Shown: positions 8,170 through 18,516, counted from the stretch's first letter. The stretch is 64,000 bases of DNA from Pseudomonas sp. PD9R (GCF_019200975.1 NZ_JAHTMR010000005.1:298593-362592); one strand, 5' to 3'. Translations and numbers: made by a program. Notes: generated from the letters alone by a model not told the origin.

Positions 8170-9165
8170 TCAAGCGGCCTGTTGGAACTGCTGCCGATAC
8201 TGGTTCGGTGACAGCTCGGTGTGCTGGCGGAACAGTCGTGCGAAGAAGCTCGCATCGTCGTAGCCGACTTCATAGCTGATGGTCTTGATGCTCTTGCGGC
8301 TGCCGGACAGCAGGCCCTTGGCGGTTTCGATGCGCAGGCGTTGCAAGTAATGCAGGGGCTTGTCGCCGGTGGCGGTCTGGAAGCGGCGCATGAAGTTGCG
8401 GATGCTCATGCCATGTTCGCGAGCGACGTCTTCAAAGCGAAATTTGTCGGCGTAGTGCTCTTCGAGCCAGTGCTGGATCTGCAGGATGATCACGTCTTGA
8501 TGCAGCTTCTGCCCACCGAAGCCGATACGTCCTGGCGAATAGCTGCGTTGCACTTCGTAGAGGATGTCTCGTGCCACAGCCTGCGACACATTGGCACCGC
8601 AGAACCGCTCGATCAGGTAGATGTACAGATCGCATGCCGAGGTGGTGCCGCCTGCGCAATACAGGTTGTCAGCGTCCGTCAGGTGTTTGTCTTGATTGAG
8701 CTGGACCCGCGGGAAGCGCTCGGCAAACGCGTTGAAAAAACGCCAGTAAGTGGTCGCTTCCTTGCCGTCGAGCAACCCGGCTTCGGCCAGCCAGAACACG
8801 CCTGTGGCTTCGCCGCATAGCACAGCACCGCGCGCATGTTGCTGGCGCAGCCACGGCATCACTTGCGGATAACGCAGGCTCAGGGTTTCGAAGTCGTCCC
8901 AGAAGGCGGGGATCACGATGATATCGGCGTTTTCCAGCCCGCCGTCCACCGGCATGATCACATCGCTGAAACTGTTTACCGGTTTGCCATCGGGGCTGAC
9001 CAGCCGGGTCTCGAACGCCGGTGTCAGGCCGTGACCCAGTTGTTTGCCGTAGCGCAGGCTGGCTAAGTGGAAGAAATCCTTGGCTTGCATGAGGGTTGAA
9101 GCGAAGACCCCGTCAATGGCCAGAATGCAGACGCGTCGCAGGGACGTGGAGGCTTGGTTAGACAT
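8170..9165 (-). CDS. GlxA-family AraC-type transcriptional regulator
   Basis: 331 aa. The N-terminal half is a DJ-1/PfpI-like (class I glutamine amidotransferase-like) domain beginning RRVCILAIDGVFAST. The C-terminal roughly 100 residues are an AraC/XylS double helix-turn-helix with MSIRNFMRRFQTATGDKP and a typical second helix, VGYDDASFFARLFRQHTELS. Regulators of this family commonly control catabolism of amino acids or quaternary amines. It lies immediately upstream, on the same strand, of the oxidase/amidase genes and is the obvious candidate regulator of them (inference). The gene faces the acyl-CoA dehydrogenase across a 145-base gap. Confidence 0.9.
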   Translation of the reverse strand: MSNQASTSLRRVCILAIDGVFASTLMQAKDFFHLASLRYGKQLGHGLTPAFETRLVSPDGKPVNSFSDVIMPVDGGLENADIIVIPAFWDDFETLSLRYPQVMPWLRQQHARGAVLCGEATGVFWLAEAGLLDGKEATTYWRFFNAFAERFPRVQLNQDKHLTDADNLYCAGGTTSACDLYIYLIERFCGANVSQAVARDILYEVQRSYSPGRIGFGGQKLHQDVIILQIQHWLEEHYADKFRFEDVAREHGMSIRNFMRRFQTATGDKPLHYLQRLRIETAKGLLSGSRKSIKTISYEVGYDDASFFARLFRQHTELSPNQYRQQFQQAA

Positions 9166-9310
9166 AATTCAACTTTATTCTTATAGGGGAAAGTGGTCAC
9201 CAGACGGCTGGATCGTCTTATTTTTTGTCGGATGTGTCCAGTGTCCTGTATCGGATGCGGGGCTTAGTCTCTGAAGGTCAATCCCCTCTAAAAATATCAA
9301 CAGGTGCCGC

Positions 9311-10447
9311 ATGATCCCTAGAACCTTGTTCAGTTCCGAGCACGAACTTTTTCGTGACAGCGTGCGAACGTTCCTCGAAAAAGAGGCGGTGCCGTTCCAT
9401 GGACAATGGGAGAAACAGGGCTATATCGACCGTCAACTGTGGAACAAGGCAGGGGAGGCGGGCATGTTGTGTTCGCACCTGCCGGAAGAGTACGGCGGTC
9501 TGGGGGCGGACTTTCTCTACAGCGCGGTGGTGATTGAAGAGATCGGGCGCCTCGGCCTGACCGGAATCGGTTTTTCCCTGCATTCGGACATTGTGGCGCC
9601 TTACATCCTGCATTACGGCAGTGAAGAGTTGAAACACAAATACCTGCCGAAACTGGTCTCCGGAGAACTGGTGACTGCCATTGCCATGACCGAGCCGGGC
9701 GCGGGCTCCGACCTGCAAGGCGTGAAGACCACGGCGGTACTGGATGGCGATGAGTATGTGATCAACGGTTCCAAGACCTTTATCACCAATGGCTTTCTCG
9801 CCGATCTGGTGATCGTGGTTGCCAAGACCGATCCCAAGGCCGGCGCGAAGGGCACCAGCCTGTTTCTGGTGGAGGCCGACACGCCAGGCTTCGACAAGGG
9901 CCAGCGCCTGGAAAAAGTCGGCATGAAGGCTCAGGACACCTCGGAATTGTTCTTTCAGGACGTCCGGGTGCCCAAGGAAAACCTGTTAGGTCAGGCCGGG
10001 ATGGGTTTCGCGTATTTGATGCAGGAGTTGCCGCAGGAGCGTCTCACCGTCGCCATCGGCGGCCTGGCATCAGCCGAAGCGGCGCTGCAATGGACGCTGG
10101 ATTACACCCGTGAACGCAAGGCGTTCGGCAAGGCGATTGCAGACTTCCAGAACACCCGTTTCAAACTGGCGGAGATGGCGACTGAAATTCAAATCGGTCG
10201 GGTCTTTGTCGATCGCTGCCTGGAGCTGCACCTGCAAGGCAAGCTCGATGTACCGACGGCGGCGATGGCCAAATACTGGGGCACGGACCTGCAATGCAAG
10301 GTCCTCGACGAGTGCGTGCAGTTGCATGGCGGTTACGGCTTCATGTGGGAATACCCGATCGCCCGGGCGTGGGCGGATGCGCGGGTGCAGCGGATCTATG
10401 CGGGGACCAATGAAATCATGAAGGAGATTATTGCGCGGGCGCTTTGA
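9311..10447 (+). CDS. Acyl-CoA dehydrogenase (long-chain type)
   Basis: 378-aa FAD-dependent acyl-CoA dehydrogenase catalysing the first step of fatty-acyl or branched acyl-CoA oxidation in the cytoplasm. Signatures AMTEPGAGSDL and QLHGGYGFMWEYPIARAW are present. The residue aligned with the medium-chain catalytic Glu is Ala (IYAGTNE). Instead Glu243 in ELPQERLTVA takes the position used by long-chain and isovaleryl-CoA dehydrogenases, so I call it LCAD-like. A short- or branched-chain preference cannot be excluded. It is divergent from the GlxA-type regulator and followed by a REP hairpin. No thioesterase or electron-transfer flavoprotein genes are adjacent. Confidence 0.92.
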   Translation: MIPRTLFSSEHELFRDSVRTFLEKEAVPFHGQWEKQGYIDRQLWNKAGEAGMLCSHLPEEYGGLGADFLYSAVVIEEIGRLGLTGIGFSLHSDIVAPYILHYGSEELKHKYLPKLVSGELVTAIAMTEPGAGSDLQGVKTTAVLDGDEYVINGSKTFITNGFLADLVIVVAKTDPKAGAKGTSLFLVEADTPGFDKGQRLEKVGMKAQDTSELFFQDVRVPKENLLGQAGMGFAYLMQELPQERLTVAIGGLASAEAALQWTLDYTRERKAFGKAIADFQNTRFKLAEMATEIQIGRVFVDRCLELHLQGKLDVPTAAMAKYWGTDLQCKVLDECVQLHGGYGFMWEYPIARAWADARVQRIYAGTNEIMKEIIARAL

Positions 10448-10464
10448 TTTTTTTGTGATGGTTG

Positions 10465-10542
10465 AAAAGATCGCAGCCTGCGACAGCGCCTACAGGGTGT
10501 ACGTCAACCCATGCAGGCGCTGCCGCAGGCTGCGATCTTTTT
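10465..10542. repeat. REP inverted pair
   Basis: AAAGATCGCAGCCTGCG...GCGCC facing GGCGC...GCAGGCTGCGATCTTT, between convergent genes. With flanking A and T runs it would act as a bidirectional terminator for the acyl-CoA dehydrogenase and the aldo/keto reductase. Confidence 0.8.
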
Positions 10543-10556
10543 GCAATCAGCGCAAT

Positions 10557-11597
10557 TTATGGTGCCGGGTTCGGGTGGTCCTTGTGAATCGCCTCAATCC
10601 CTTCCAGCACTTCCTCCGACAGTTTCAAATCAAAACTGGCAATGTTGCTTTCCAGTTGTTCCAGGGTGGTAGCGCCGATGATGTTGCTGGTCACGAACGG
10701 CTGCTGCGTGACGAAGGCCAGCGCCATCTGTGCCGGGTCCAGACCGTGCTCACGGGCTAAAGCGACATAACGGCTGCAGGCTGCTTCCGACTGCGGGTTG
10801 AAATAACGACTGAAGCGACTGTAGAGGCTCAGGCGACCCTTCGGTGGGCGTGCGCCCCCTTCGTATTTGCCCGACAGGAAGCCGAACGCCAGCGGCGAAT
10901 AGGCCAGCAGGCCGCACTGTTCACGAATGGCGATTTCCGCCAGACCCACTTCGAAGCTGCGGTTGAGCAGGTTGTAGGGGTTCTGGATCGACACTGCACG
11001 CGGCCAGCCGCGCGCTTCTGCCAAAGCGAGGAAGCGCATGGTGCCCCATGGTGTTTCATTGGACAGGCCGATGTGGCGGATCTTGCCAGCCTTGACCTGC
11101 TCGTCCAGCGCTTCGAGGGTGTCTTCGAGTGGCGTCAGATTGGCTTCCGTCTGGTGCTTGTAGCCCAGCTGGCCAAAAAAGTTGGTGCTGCGTTCCGGCC
11201 AGTGCAGCTGGTACAAGTCGATGTAATCGGTCTGCAGGCGCTTGAGGCTGGCATCCACGGCTTCGGTGATGTGCTGGCGGTTGTGCCTCAGGTTTTTATC
11301 GCGAATGTAATCGATGGTGTTGCCGGGGCCGGCGATCTTGCTGGCCAGGATCCAGTCGGCACGATCGCCACGGCTTTTGAAGTAATTGCCGATATAACGT
11401 TCGGTAGTGGCGTAGGTTTCGGCCTTGGGCGGCACTGGGTACATCTCGGCGGTATCGATGAAATTGATCCCGGCGCTCTTGGCCCGCTCAATCTGGGCGA
11501 AGGCTTCAGCTTCGCTGTTTTGCTCACCCCAGGTCATGGTTCCGAGGCAGATGGCACTCACGTTGAGATTGGTCCGGCCTAGCTGGCGATAGTCCAT
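10557..11597 (-). CDS. tas: NADP(H)-dependent aldo/keto reductase, Tas-like
   Basis: 346 aa, the same length as E. coli Tas, and colinear with it through motifs such as TMTWGEQNSEAEA, AEMYPVPP, QLHWPERSTNFFGQLGY and NPYNLLNRSFEVGLAE. The aldo/keto reductase tetrad is present: Asp and Tyr in FIDTAEMY, Lys in ILASKIAG, His in LYQLHWP. It reduces carbonyl compounds with NADPH; the physiological substrate of Tas is not settled. The start at 11597 is preferred over the longer frame to 11651 because AAGGAG lies 7 bases upstream and the family begins MDYRQLG-like. Monocistronic by position. Confidence 0.92.
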   Translation of the reverse strand: MDYRQLGRTNLNVSAICLGTMTWGEQNSEAEAFAQIERAKSAGINFIDTAEMYPVPPKAETYATTERYIGNYFKSRGDRADWILASKIAGPGNTIDYIRDKNLRHNRQHITEAVDASLKRLQTDYIDLYQLHWPERSTNFFGQLGYKHQTEANLTPLEDTLEALDEQVKAGKIRHIGLSNETPWGTMRFLALAEARGWPRAVSIQNPYNLLNRSFEVGLAEIAIREQCGLLAYSPLAFGFLSGKYEGGARPPKGRLSLYSRFSRYFNPQSEAACSRYVALAREHGLDPAQMALAFVTQQPFVTSNIIGATTLEQLESNIASFDLKLSEEVLEGIEAIHKDHPNPAP

Positions 11598-11772
11598 CGG
11601 GTGCTCCTTGGGCAAAACAATCATAAAAGCAGGTTGAAATATTTTTCGCAATCTGCATAATTGCGCACCTCTTTCTGCAGTGGAAGTGATGCGCCGCCGC
11701 CGAAGAATCTTGCCGTTGAACGGACGCGCCGACCCGAGCCCCCGAAAGCGTCTGTATCCGGCTGCCTTTGAC

Positions 11773-11801
11773 TTGTCAAAGTACGCACTATTCAGTAAGA
11801 T
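11773..11801 (+). promoter_or_regulatory. Probable sigma70 promoter of rplM-rpsI
   Basis: -35 TTGTCA at 11773-11778, 17-base spacer, -10 TAAGAT at 11796-11801, placed 42 bases before the rplM start. Confidence 0.6.
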
Positions 11802-11842
11802 CCGCCGTCTAATTTACAGGGCGGCCCCTGAGGCTATAAAGA

Positions 11843-12271
11843 ATGAAAACTTTTACTGCTAAACCGGAAACAGTACAGCGCGACTGGTTTGTCGTCGACG
11901 CTGCAGGTCAGACCCTGGGTCGTCTGGCCACCGAAATCGCGAGCCGTCTGCGTGGCAAGCATAAAGCTGAGTACACTCCTCACGTTGACACTGGCGATTA
12001 CATCGTCGTTATCAATGCCGAGCAGATTCGTGTAACCGGTGCTAAAACCACCGACAAAATCTACTACTCCCACTCCGGTTTCCCGGGCGGCATCAAGTCG
12101 ATCAACTTTGAAAAGCTGATCGCTAAAGCCCCTGAGCGCGTGATCGAGACCGCGGTTAAAGGCATGCTGCCTAAGAACCCACTGGGTCGCGACATGTATC
12201 GTAAGCTGAAAGTCTATGCGGGCGCTGTACACCCTCATACTGCTCAGCAGCCCCAAGAACTGAAGTTTTAA
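11843..12271 (+). CDS. rplM: 50S ribosomal protein L13
   Basis: 142 aa, exactly the family length, starting [15 protein letters not shown] and containing [18 protein letters not shown] and [11 protein letters not shown]. It is an early-assembling large-subunit protein. It is co-transcribed with rpsI 14 bases downstream from the promoter at 11773-11801. In E. coli, L13 represses translation of its own operon; the 41-base leader here could serve the same purpose but no clear structure was recognised. Confidence 0.98.
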   Translation: MKTFTAKPETVQRDWFVVDAAGQTLGRLATEIASRLRGKHKAEYTPHVDTGDYIVVINAEQIRVTGAKTTDKIYYSHSGFPGGIKSINFEKLIAKAPERVIETAVKGMLPKNPLGRDMYRKLKVYAGAVHPHTAQQPQELKF

Positions 12272-12285
12272 CGGAATAGTTCATT

Positions 12286-12678
12286 ATGTCGGCGACTCAA
12301 AATTACGGCACTGGCCGTCGCAAGACCGCAACCGCACGCGTTTTCCTGCGTCCGGGTACTGGTAACATCTCCATCAACAACCGTTCGCTGGATAATTTCT
12401 TCGGCCGCGAAACTGCCCGCATGGTAGTTCGTCAGCCGCTGGAATTGACTGAGACTGTCGAGAAGTTCGACATCTACGTCACCGTGATCGGCGGTGGTGT
12501 AAGTGGTCAAGCTGGCGCAATCCGCCACGGCATCACTCGCGCTCTGATGGATTACGACGAAACCCTGCGTGGCGCTCTGCGCAAAGCTGGCTTCGTAACC
12601 CGCGATGCCCGTGAAGTTGAACGTAAGAAAGTTGGTCTGCGTAAAGCGCGTAAGCGTCCGCAGTACTCGAAGCGTTAA
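12286..12678 (+). CDS. rpsI: 30S ribosomal protein S9
   Basis: 130 aa, with the conserved [19 protein letters not shown] start and the basic tail ending RKRPQYSKR, which reaches the ribosomal P site. Second gene of the rplM operon and followed at once by a strong terminator. Confidence 0.98.
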   Translation: MSATQNYGTGRRKTATARVFLRPGTGNISINNRSLDNFFGRETARMVVRQPLELTETVEKFDIYVTVIGGGVSGQAGAIRHGITRALMDYDETLRGALRKAGFVTRDAREVERKKVGLRKARKRPQYSKR

Positions 12679-12693
12679 TTCGCTTCCACGTTC

Positions 12694-12737
12694 AAAAAAG
12701 AACGCCCAGTCTCCTCACGGAGCTGGGCGTTTTTTTA
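12694..12737 (+). terminator. Intrinsic terminator after rpsI
   Basis: AACGCCCAG / CTGGGCGTT stem with a short loop, preceded by six A and followed by seven T. The symmetry suggests it can work in both directions. Confidence 0.9.
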
Positions 12738-12773
12738 TGCGTGCGATTTCTCAAAGAATTGCGCTGTGACAAC

Positions 12774-12800
12774 TTGCCACATCCGTAGAGCCCCTATACT
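12774..12800 (+). promoter_or_regulatory. Candidate promoter of petABC
   Basis: TTGCCA and TATACT boxes separated by 15 bases, about 145 bases before petA. The -10 is good, but the spacing is shorter than ideal. The long leader holds a palindrome GGTAATTACC (12824-12833) and a small hairpin GCCTG/CAGGC (12906-12921) near the petA ribosome site. Confidence 0.4.
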
Positions 12801-12946
12801 ACAAGGCTTGGGAGTGGGGCCCTTGGGTAATTACCTTGTCAGAATTGGGGCTTTTCATTACCATTCGGCAAAATTTTTATAAGTACATAGATTTACTTAG
12901 TAGATGCCTGATTTAACAGGCCACAAAGCTGATGGGAGAGGACTGA

Positions 12947-13540
12947 ATGAGCAATGACGGCGTGAATGCAGGCCGGCGTCGCTTCTTGGTAGCAGCCACA
13001 TCCGTGGTGGGTGCTGCAGGAGCGGTGGGGGCTGCGGTCCCGTTCGTGGGGTCATGGTTTCCCAGTGCCAAGGCGAAAGCCGCAGGTGCACCGGTGAAAG
13101 TGAATGTCAGCAAAATCGAGCCAGGCCAGCAGATGATTGCTGAGTGGCGCGGCCAGCCGGTGTTCATCGTCCGCCGTACGCCGGAAATCCTGGGGAATCT
13201 GAAGAAGATCGAGGGTCAGCTGTCCGACCCGACCTCCAAGAACTCGACTCAACCGACGTATGTCGATCCGGAAAACCGTTCGATCAAACCTGAGATTCTG
13301 CTGCTGATTGGTATCTGCACGCACTTGGGTTGCTCGCCGACCTTCCGTCCCGAAGTCGCCCCCGCAGATCTGGGCAAGGACTGGGTAGGTGGCTATTTCT
13401 GCCCTTGCCACGGCTCCCACTACGACCTGGCTGGTCGCGTCTACAAGTCGCAACCTGCGCCTTTGAACCTGCCAGTTCCCCCGCATTCCTATGAGACCGA
13501 TGAGATTATTGTCATTGGCGTCGATACGGAGAAAGCGTGA
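12947..13540 (+). CDS. petA: Ubiquinol-cytochrome c reductase, Rieske iron-sulfur subunit
   Basis: 197 aa. The 2Fe-2S ligands are in CTHLGC (Cys124, His126) and CPCHGS (Cys152, His155), with the disulfide pair Cys129/Cys154. The N-terminus carries an RRRFLVAATS twin-arginine motif and a hydrophobic anchor. The folded cluster protein is therefore likely exported by Tat and stays anchored to the inner membrane facing the periplasm. It transfers electrons from quinol to cytochrome c1. First gene of petABC, with a GGAGAGGA ribosome site and a stop overlapping the petB start. Confidence 0.97.
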   Translation: MSNDGVNAGRRRFLVAATSVVGAAGAVGAAVPFVGSWFPSAKAKAAGAPVKVNVSKIEPGQQMIAEWRGQPVFIVRRTPEILGNLKKIEGQLSDPTSKNSTQPTYVDPENRSIKPEILLLIGICTHLGCSPTFRPEVAPADLGKDWVGGYFCPCHGSHYDLAGRVYKSQPAPLNLPVPPHSYETDEIIVIGVDTEKA

Positions 13541-14751
13541 TGAGCAAGTTCATGGATTGGGTTGATGCGCGCTTTCCCGCCACCAAGATGTGGGAAGACC
13601 ATCTCAGCAAGTACTACGCCCCGAAGAACTTCAACTTCTTCTATTTCTTTGGATCCCTGGCATTGCTCGTTCTGGTCAACCAGATCATTACCGGTGTCTG
13701 GCTGACCATGAGCTACACCCCATCGGCGGAGGAAGCGTTTGCCTCCGTAGAGGGCATCATGCGTGATGTCAGTTATGGGCCGATCTTGCGTTTGTTGCAT
13801 GCTGTCGGTGCGTCGATGTTCTTCATTGTTGTTTACCTGCACATGTTCCGTGGACTGCTCTACGGTTCCTACCAGAAACCACGCGAGTTGGTGTGGGTCT
13901 TCGGTATGTTGATCTACCTGGCGCTGATGGCTGAAGCCTTCATGGGCTACCTGCTGCCGTGGGGCCAGATGTCCTACTGGGGTGCCCAGGTGATCATCTC
14001 GCTGTTCGGTGCGATCCCGGTCATTGGTAACGACCTGACCCAGTGGATCCGTGGTGACTACCTGATTTCCGGAATCACCCTGAACCGCTTCTTCGCCCTG
14101 CACGTGGTTGCCTTGCCGATCGTGATCCTCGGTCTGGTGGTGCTGCACGTTCTGGCGCTGCACGAAGTGGGATCGAACAACCCGGACGGCGTGGACATCA
14201 AGAAACACAAAGACGAAAACGGCGTACCGCTGGACGGCATTGCCTTCCACCCGTACTACACCGTGAAAGATATCGTCGGCGTGGTGGTGTTCCTGTTCAT
14301 CTTCTGCTCGATCGTATTCTTCTTCCCGGAAATGGGTGGTTATTTCCTCGAAAAGCCGAACTTTGAAGTGGCGAACGCCTTCAAGACCCCAGAGCACATC
14401 GCTCCGGTCTGGTACTTCACCCCGTTCTACGCGATCTTGCGTGCGATTCCGGACAAGCTCCTTGGCGTTGTGGCCATGGGTGCTTCGATTGCCTTTCTGT
14501 TCGTTCTGCCCTGGCTTGACCGTAGTCCGGTCAAGTCCATGCGCTACAAGGGTTGGCTGAGCAAGATCTGGCTCTGGGTATTCTGCATCTCGTTCGTGAT
14601 TCTTGGCTGGTTGGGTGTCATGGCGCCTACGCCTGAGCGGACGCTGCTGTCGCAGGTATGTACCTTCCTGTACTTCGCCTACTTCATTCTGATGCCGTTC
14701 TACACCAGGCTCGAGAAGACCAAACCGGTTCCGGAAAGGGTGACTGGCTGA
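13540..14751 (+). CDS. petB: Cytochrome b of the bc1 complex
   Basis: 403-aa integral membrane protein carrying the two b hemes and the quinol oxidation and reduction sites. ATG at 13540 overlaps the petA stop (ATGA) and gives MSKFMDW; a GTG one codon earlier is also possible. Heme-ligand helices are recognisable (LRLLHAVGASMFF, NRFFALHVVALP), as is GYLLPWGQMSYWGAQV. The quinol-oxidation loop reads PVWY at 289-292 instead of the common PEWY, so the Glu often discussed as a proton acceptor is Val here. Translationally coupled to petA and petC. Confidence 0.97.
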   Translation: MSKFMDWVDARFPATKMWEDHLSKYYAPKNFNFFYFFGSLALLVLVNQIITGVWLTMSYTPSAEEAFASVEGIMRDVSYGPILRLLHAVGASMFFIVVYLHMFRGLLYGSYQKPRELVWVFGMLIYLALMAEAFMGYLLPWGQMSYWGAQVIISLFGAIPVIGNDLTQWIRGDYLISGITLNRFFALHVVALPIVILGLVVLHVLALHEVGSNNPDGVDIKKHKDENGVPLDGIAFHPYYTVKDIVGVVVFLFIFCSIVFFFPEMGGYFLEKPNFEVANAFKTPEHIAPVWYFTPFYAILRAIPDKLLGVVAMGASIAFLFVLPWLDRSPVKSMRYKGWLSKIWLWVFCISFVILGWLGVMAPTPERTLLSQVCTFLYFAYFILMPFYTRLEKTKPVPERVTG

Positions 14752-15533
14752 TGAAAAAACTATTTGCTGTATTGATGCTTGCAGCGTTGCCAGTGTTCGC
14801 TTTCGCAGCGGAGCACGGTGGCCCTGAGCTGGAAAAAGTCGACATCGACGTTTCCGATAAAGCGGCCATGCAGGATGGTGCGCGTACGTTCGCAAACTAT
14901 TGCATGGGTTGCCATAGCGCCAAGTTCCAGCGTTACGAGCGTGTTGCCGATGACCTGGGTATCCCTCATGAACTGATGCTCGAGAAGCTGGTGTTCACAG
15001 GTGCCAAAATCGGCGATCACATGAGCATCGGCATGCAGCCGGTTGACGCCAAGACCTGGTTCGGTGCGGCACCGCCCGACCTGACCCTGGTCGCTCGCGT
15101 TCGCGGTACCGACTGGCTCTATGGTTACCTGAAGTCGTTCTACGAAGATCCGTCGCGCCCTTGGGGTGTGAACAACAAGGTCTTCCCGAACGTCGGCATG
15201 CCGAACGTCCTGGCGGGCCTGCAAGGTCGTCAGGTTATCGGTTGCAAGCAGGTTCAGATCGTTGAAGACGGAAAGAAGCAATATGACCCGCTGACCGGTA
15301 CGCCGCTGACTCATGAAGCGTGCGATCAGATGACTATTGTGCCGAAAACAGGTGCGCTGACCGAAGAGCAGTTCGATGAGAAGGTCAAGAATCTGGTAAC
15401 CTTCCTGGCTTACTCGGCTAACCCGGTTAAGCTGCAACATCAGCGCATTGGTACTTACGTATTGCTGTACCTGGCGTTCTTCTTCGTATTCGCCTACTTG
15501 CTTAAGCGCGAATACTGGAAAGATGTGCACTGA
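14751..15533 (+). CDS. petC: Cytochrome c1
   Basis: 260-aa precursor with a cleavable signal (MKKLFAVLMLAALPVFAFA) and the heme-binding CMGCH at 51-55. A C-terminal membrane anchor (YVLLYLAFFFVFAYLL) precedes the basic end. It accepts electrons from the Rieske protein and passes them to soluble cytochrome c in the periplasm. The start at 14751 overlaps the petB stop. Longer in-frame starts back to 14658 would bury the signal peptide and are rejected. Confidence 0.97.
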   Translation: MKKLFAVLMLAALPVFAFAAEHGGPELEKVDIDVSDKAAMQDGARTFANYCMGCHSAKFQRYERVADDLGIPHELMLEKLVFTGAKIGDHMSIGMQPVDAKTWFGAAPPDLTLVARVRGTDWLYGYLKSFYEDPSRPWGVNNKVFPNVGMPNVLAGLQGRQVIGCKQVQIVEDGKKQYDPLTGTPLTHEACDQMTIVPKTGALTEEQFDEKVKNLVTFLAYSANPVKLQHQRIGTYVLLYLAFFFVFAYLLKREYWKDVH

Positions 15534-15560
15534 TAAAGCTACAAGCTATTGCTGTTAATC

Positions 15561-15647
15561 GCGCGCGCCCAAGGGCGCCTCTGAAAATGTAACGAGTCTG
15601 GTAACCCAGGCGTTACGGGAGGCGCCCTCTGGGCGCGCTCGTTTTTC
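15561..15647 (+). terminator. Large nested hairpin after petC
   Basis: Outer arms GCGCGCCC...AGGGCGCCTC pair with GAGGCGCCCT...GGGCGCGC. Inside lies a second inverted repeat, GTAACG...CGTTAC. Five T follow. It probably ends petABC transcription before sspA and may stabilise the petABC message. Confidence 0.7.
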
Positions 15648-15683
15648 CGCTTTCGATAATTTCTACAAGCGAGGAGGACCGCC

Positions 15684-16301
15684 ATGGGCGTGACCAATCG
15701 GTTGGCCTGTTACTCCGACCCCGCCGACCACTATTCCCACCGAGTGCGAATCGTACTGGCAGAGAAGGGTGTCAGCGCCGAGATCATCTACGTGGAAGCT
15801 GGCCGCCACCCGCCTAAACTGATCGAAGTGAACCCTTATGGCAGCTTGCCCACCCTGGTCGATCGTGACCTGGCGTTGTGGGAGTCTACGGTGGTGATGG
15901 AATATCTGGATGAGCGTTACCCGCATCCGCCACTACTACCGGTTTATCCGGTGGCGCGTGCCAACAGCCGTCTGCTGATTCATCGTATTCAGCGTGACTG
16001 GTGCGGGCTGGTGGATCTGATCCTGGATTCTCGGTCCAAGGAAGCGGCTCGTGCCGTGGCACGTAAAGAGCTGCGCGAAAGTCTGACCGGCGTGTCGCCG
16101 CTGTTCGCCGACAAGCCGTTTTTCCTCAGCGAGGAACAAAGCCTGGTGGATTGCTGCCTATTGCCAATACTCTGGCGATTGCCGATTCTGGGTATAGAAC
16201 TGCCGCGGCCAGCCAAGCCGCTGCTTGATTACATGGAGCGCCAGTTTGCGCGTGAGGCTTTCCAGGCGAGTCTGTCTGGTGTCGAACGCGATATGCGCTA
16301 A
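15684..16301 (+). CDS. sspA: Stringent starvation protein A
   Basis: 205 aa, glutathione-S-transferase fold: a thioredoxin-like N-terminal domain ([20 protein letters not shown]) and an all-helical C-terminal domain. Like its homologues it binds RNA polymerase rather than glutathione, and in E. coli it is needed for acid and starvation responses. There is an AGGAGGA site before the ATG. It is followed 16 bases later by sspB, the usual pair. Confidence 0.96.
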   Translation: MGVTNRLACYSDPADHYSHRVRIVLAEKGVSAEIIYVEAGRHPPKLIEVNPYGSLPTLVDRDLALWESTVVMEYLDERYPHPPLLPVYPVARANSRLLIHRIQRDWCGLVDLILDSRSKEAARAVARKELRESLTGVSPLFADKPFFLSEEQSLVDCCLLPILWRLPILGIELPRPAKPLLDYMERQFAREAFQASLSGVERDMR

Positions 16302-16317
16302 GGCTTAAGGAGCCGCT

Positions 16318-16731
16318 ATGAACTCCAGTCGACCTTATCTGGTCCGCGCGCTCTATGAGTGGATTGTGGACAACGATTGCACCCCGCACATGCTGGTCAA
16401 TTCCGAGTATCCATCGGTACAGGTGCCGCAAGGTTTTGCCAGCGACGGACAGATTGTCCTCAACGTTTCGCCACAAGCCGTGCGTCATTTGCACATGGAC
16501 AACGAGGCGGTCAGTTTTGAAGGCCGCTTCGGTGGTGTGCCGCACACGCTGTATGTGCCTATCGCATCGATCCTGGGTATCTACGCCCGTGAGAACGGTC
16601 AGGGCATGGTCTTCGATCTGGAATCGCCAGGGGAAGACGAGGAAGAGATCGAACCGGATGACGATCTGCCGCCACCAGGCAGCGAGCCGCCGCGTCCCAG
16701 CGGTCGGCCTAGTTTGAAAGTGGTGAAGTAA
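16318..16731 (+). CDS. sspB: ClpXP adaptor SspB
   Basis: 137 aa. The folded domain (residues about 5-110) binds ssrA-tagged peptides. It is followed by an acidic linker (EDEEEIEPDDDLPPPG) and the C-terminal ClpX-binding tail RPSLKVVK. It delivers stalled-translation products to ClpXP. Co-transcribed with sspA, and a strong terminator follows directly. Confidence 0.96.
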   Translation: MNSSRPYLVRALYEWIVDNDCTPHMLVNSEYPSVQVPQGFASDGQIVLNVSPQAVRHLHMDNEAVSFEGRFGGVPHTLYVPIASILGIYARENGQGMVFDLESPGEDEEEIEPDDDLPPPGSEPPRPSGRPSLKVVK

Positions 16732-16732
16732 T

Positions 16733-16766
16733 AAAAAAGGCGATCCGAAAGGATCGCCTTTTTTAT
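16733..16766 (+). terminator. Intrinsic terminator after sspB
   Basis: AAAAAAGGCGATCC-GAAA-GGATCGCCTTTTTT: a perfect stem with a GNRA-like GAAA loop and A/T flanks. Probably bidirectional. Confidence 0.92.
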
Positions 16767-16772
16767 TGCTGC

Positions 16773-16857
16773 GTAGGAGCTGCCGCAGGCTGCGATCTTT
16801 TGATCTTGCTTTTCAAGATCAAAAGATCGCAGCCTCGTTTCACTCGACAGCTCCTAC
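16773..16857. repeat. REP inverted pair
   Basis: GTAGGAGCTGCCGCAGGCTG faces an imperfect reverse copy ending GACAGCTCCTAC. Central arms are GATCTTTTGATCTTG / CAAGATCAAAAGATC. Located between convergent sspB and dolP. Confidence 0.8.
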
Positions 16858-16883
16858 AGTTCCTACAGCTCGATGGCGAAGTG

Positions 16884-18515
<1,632 letters not shown>

Positions 18516-18516
<1 letters not shown>

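Noticed and set aside
11768..11801. TTGACT as the -35 box of the rplM promoter
   Set aside because: Spacing to TAAGAT would be 22 bases; the overlapping TTGTCA gives 17.
13489..14895. 468-codon open frame opposite petB
   Set aside because: His/Gln/Arg-rich antisense translation of a membrane protein gene; no ribosome site.
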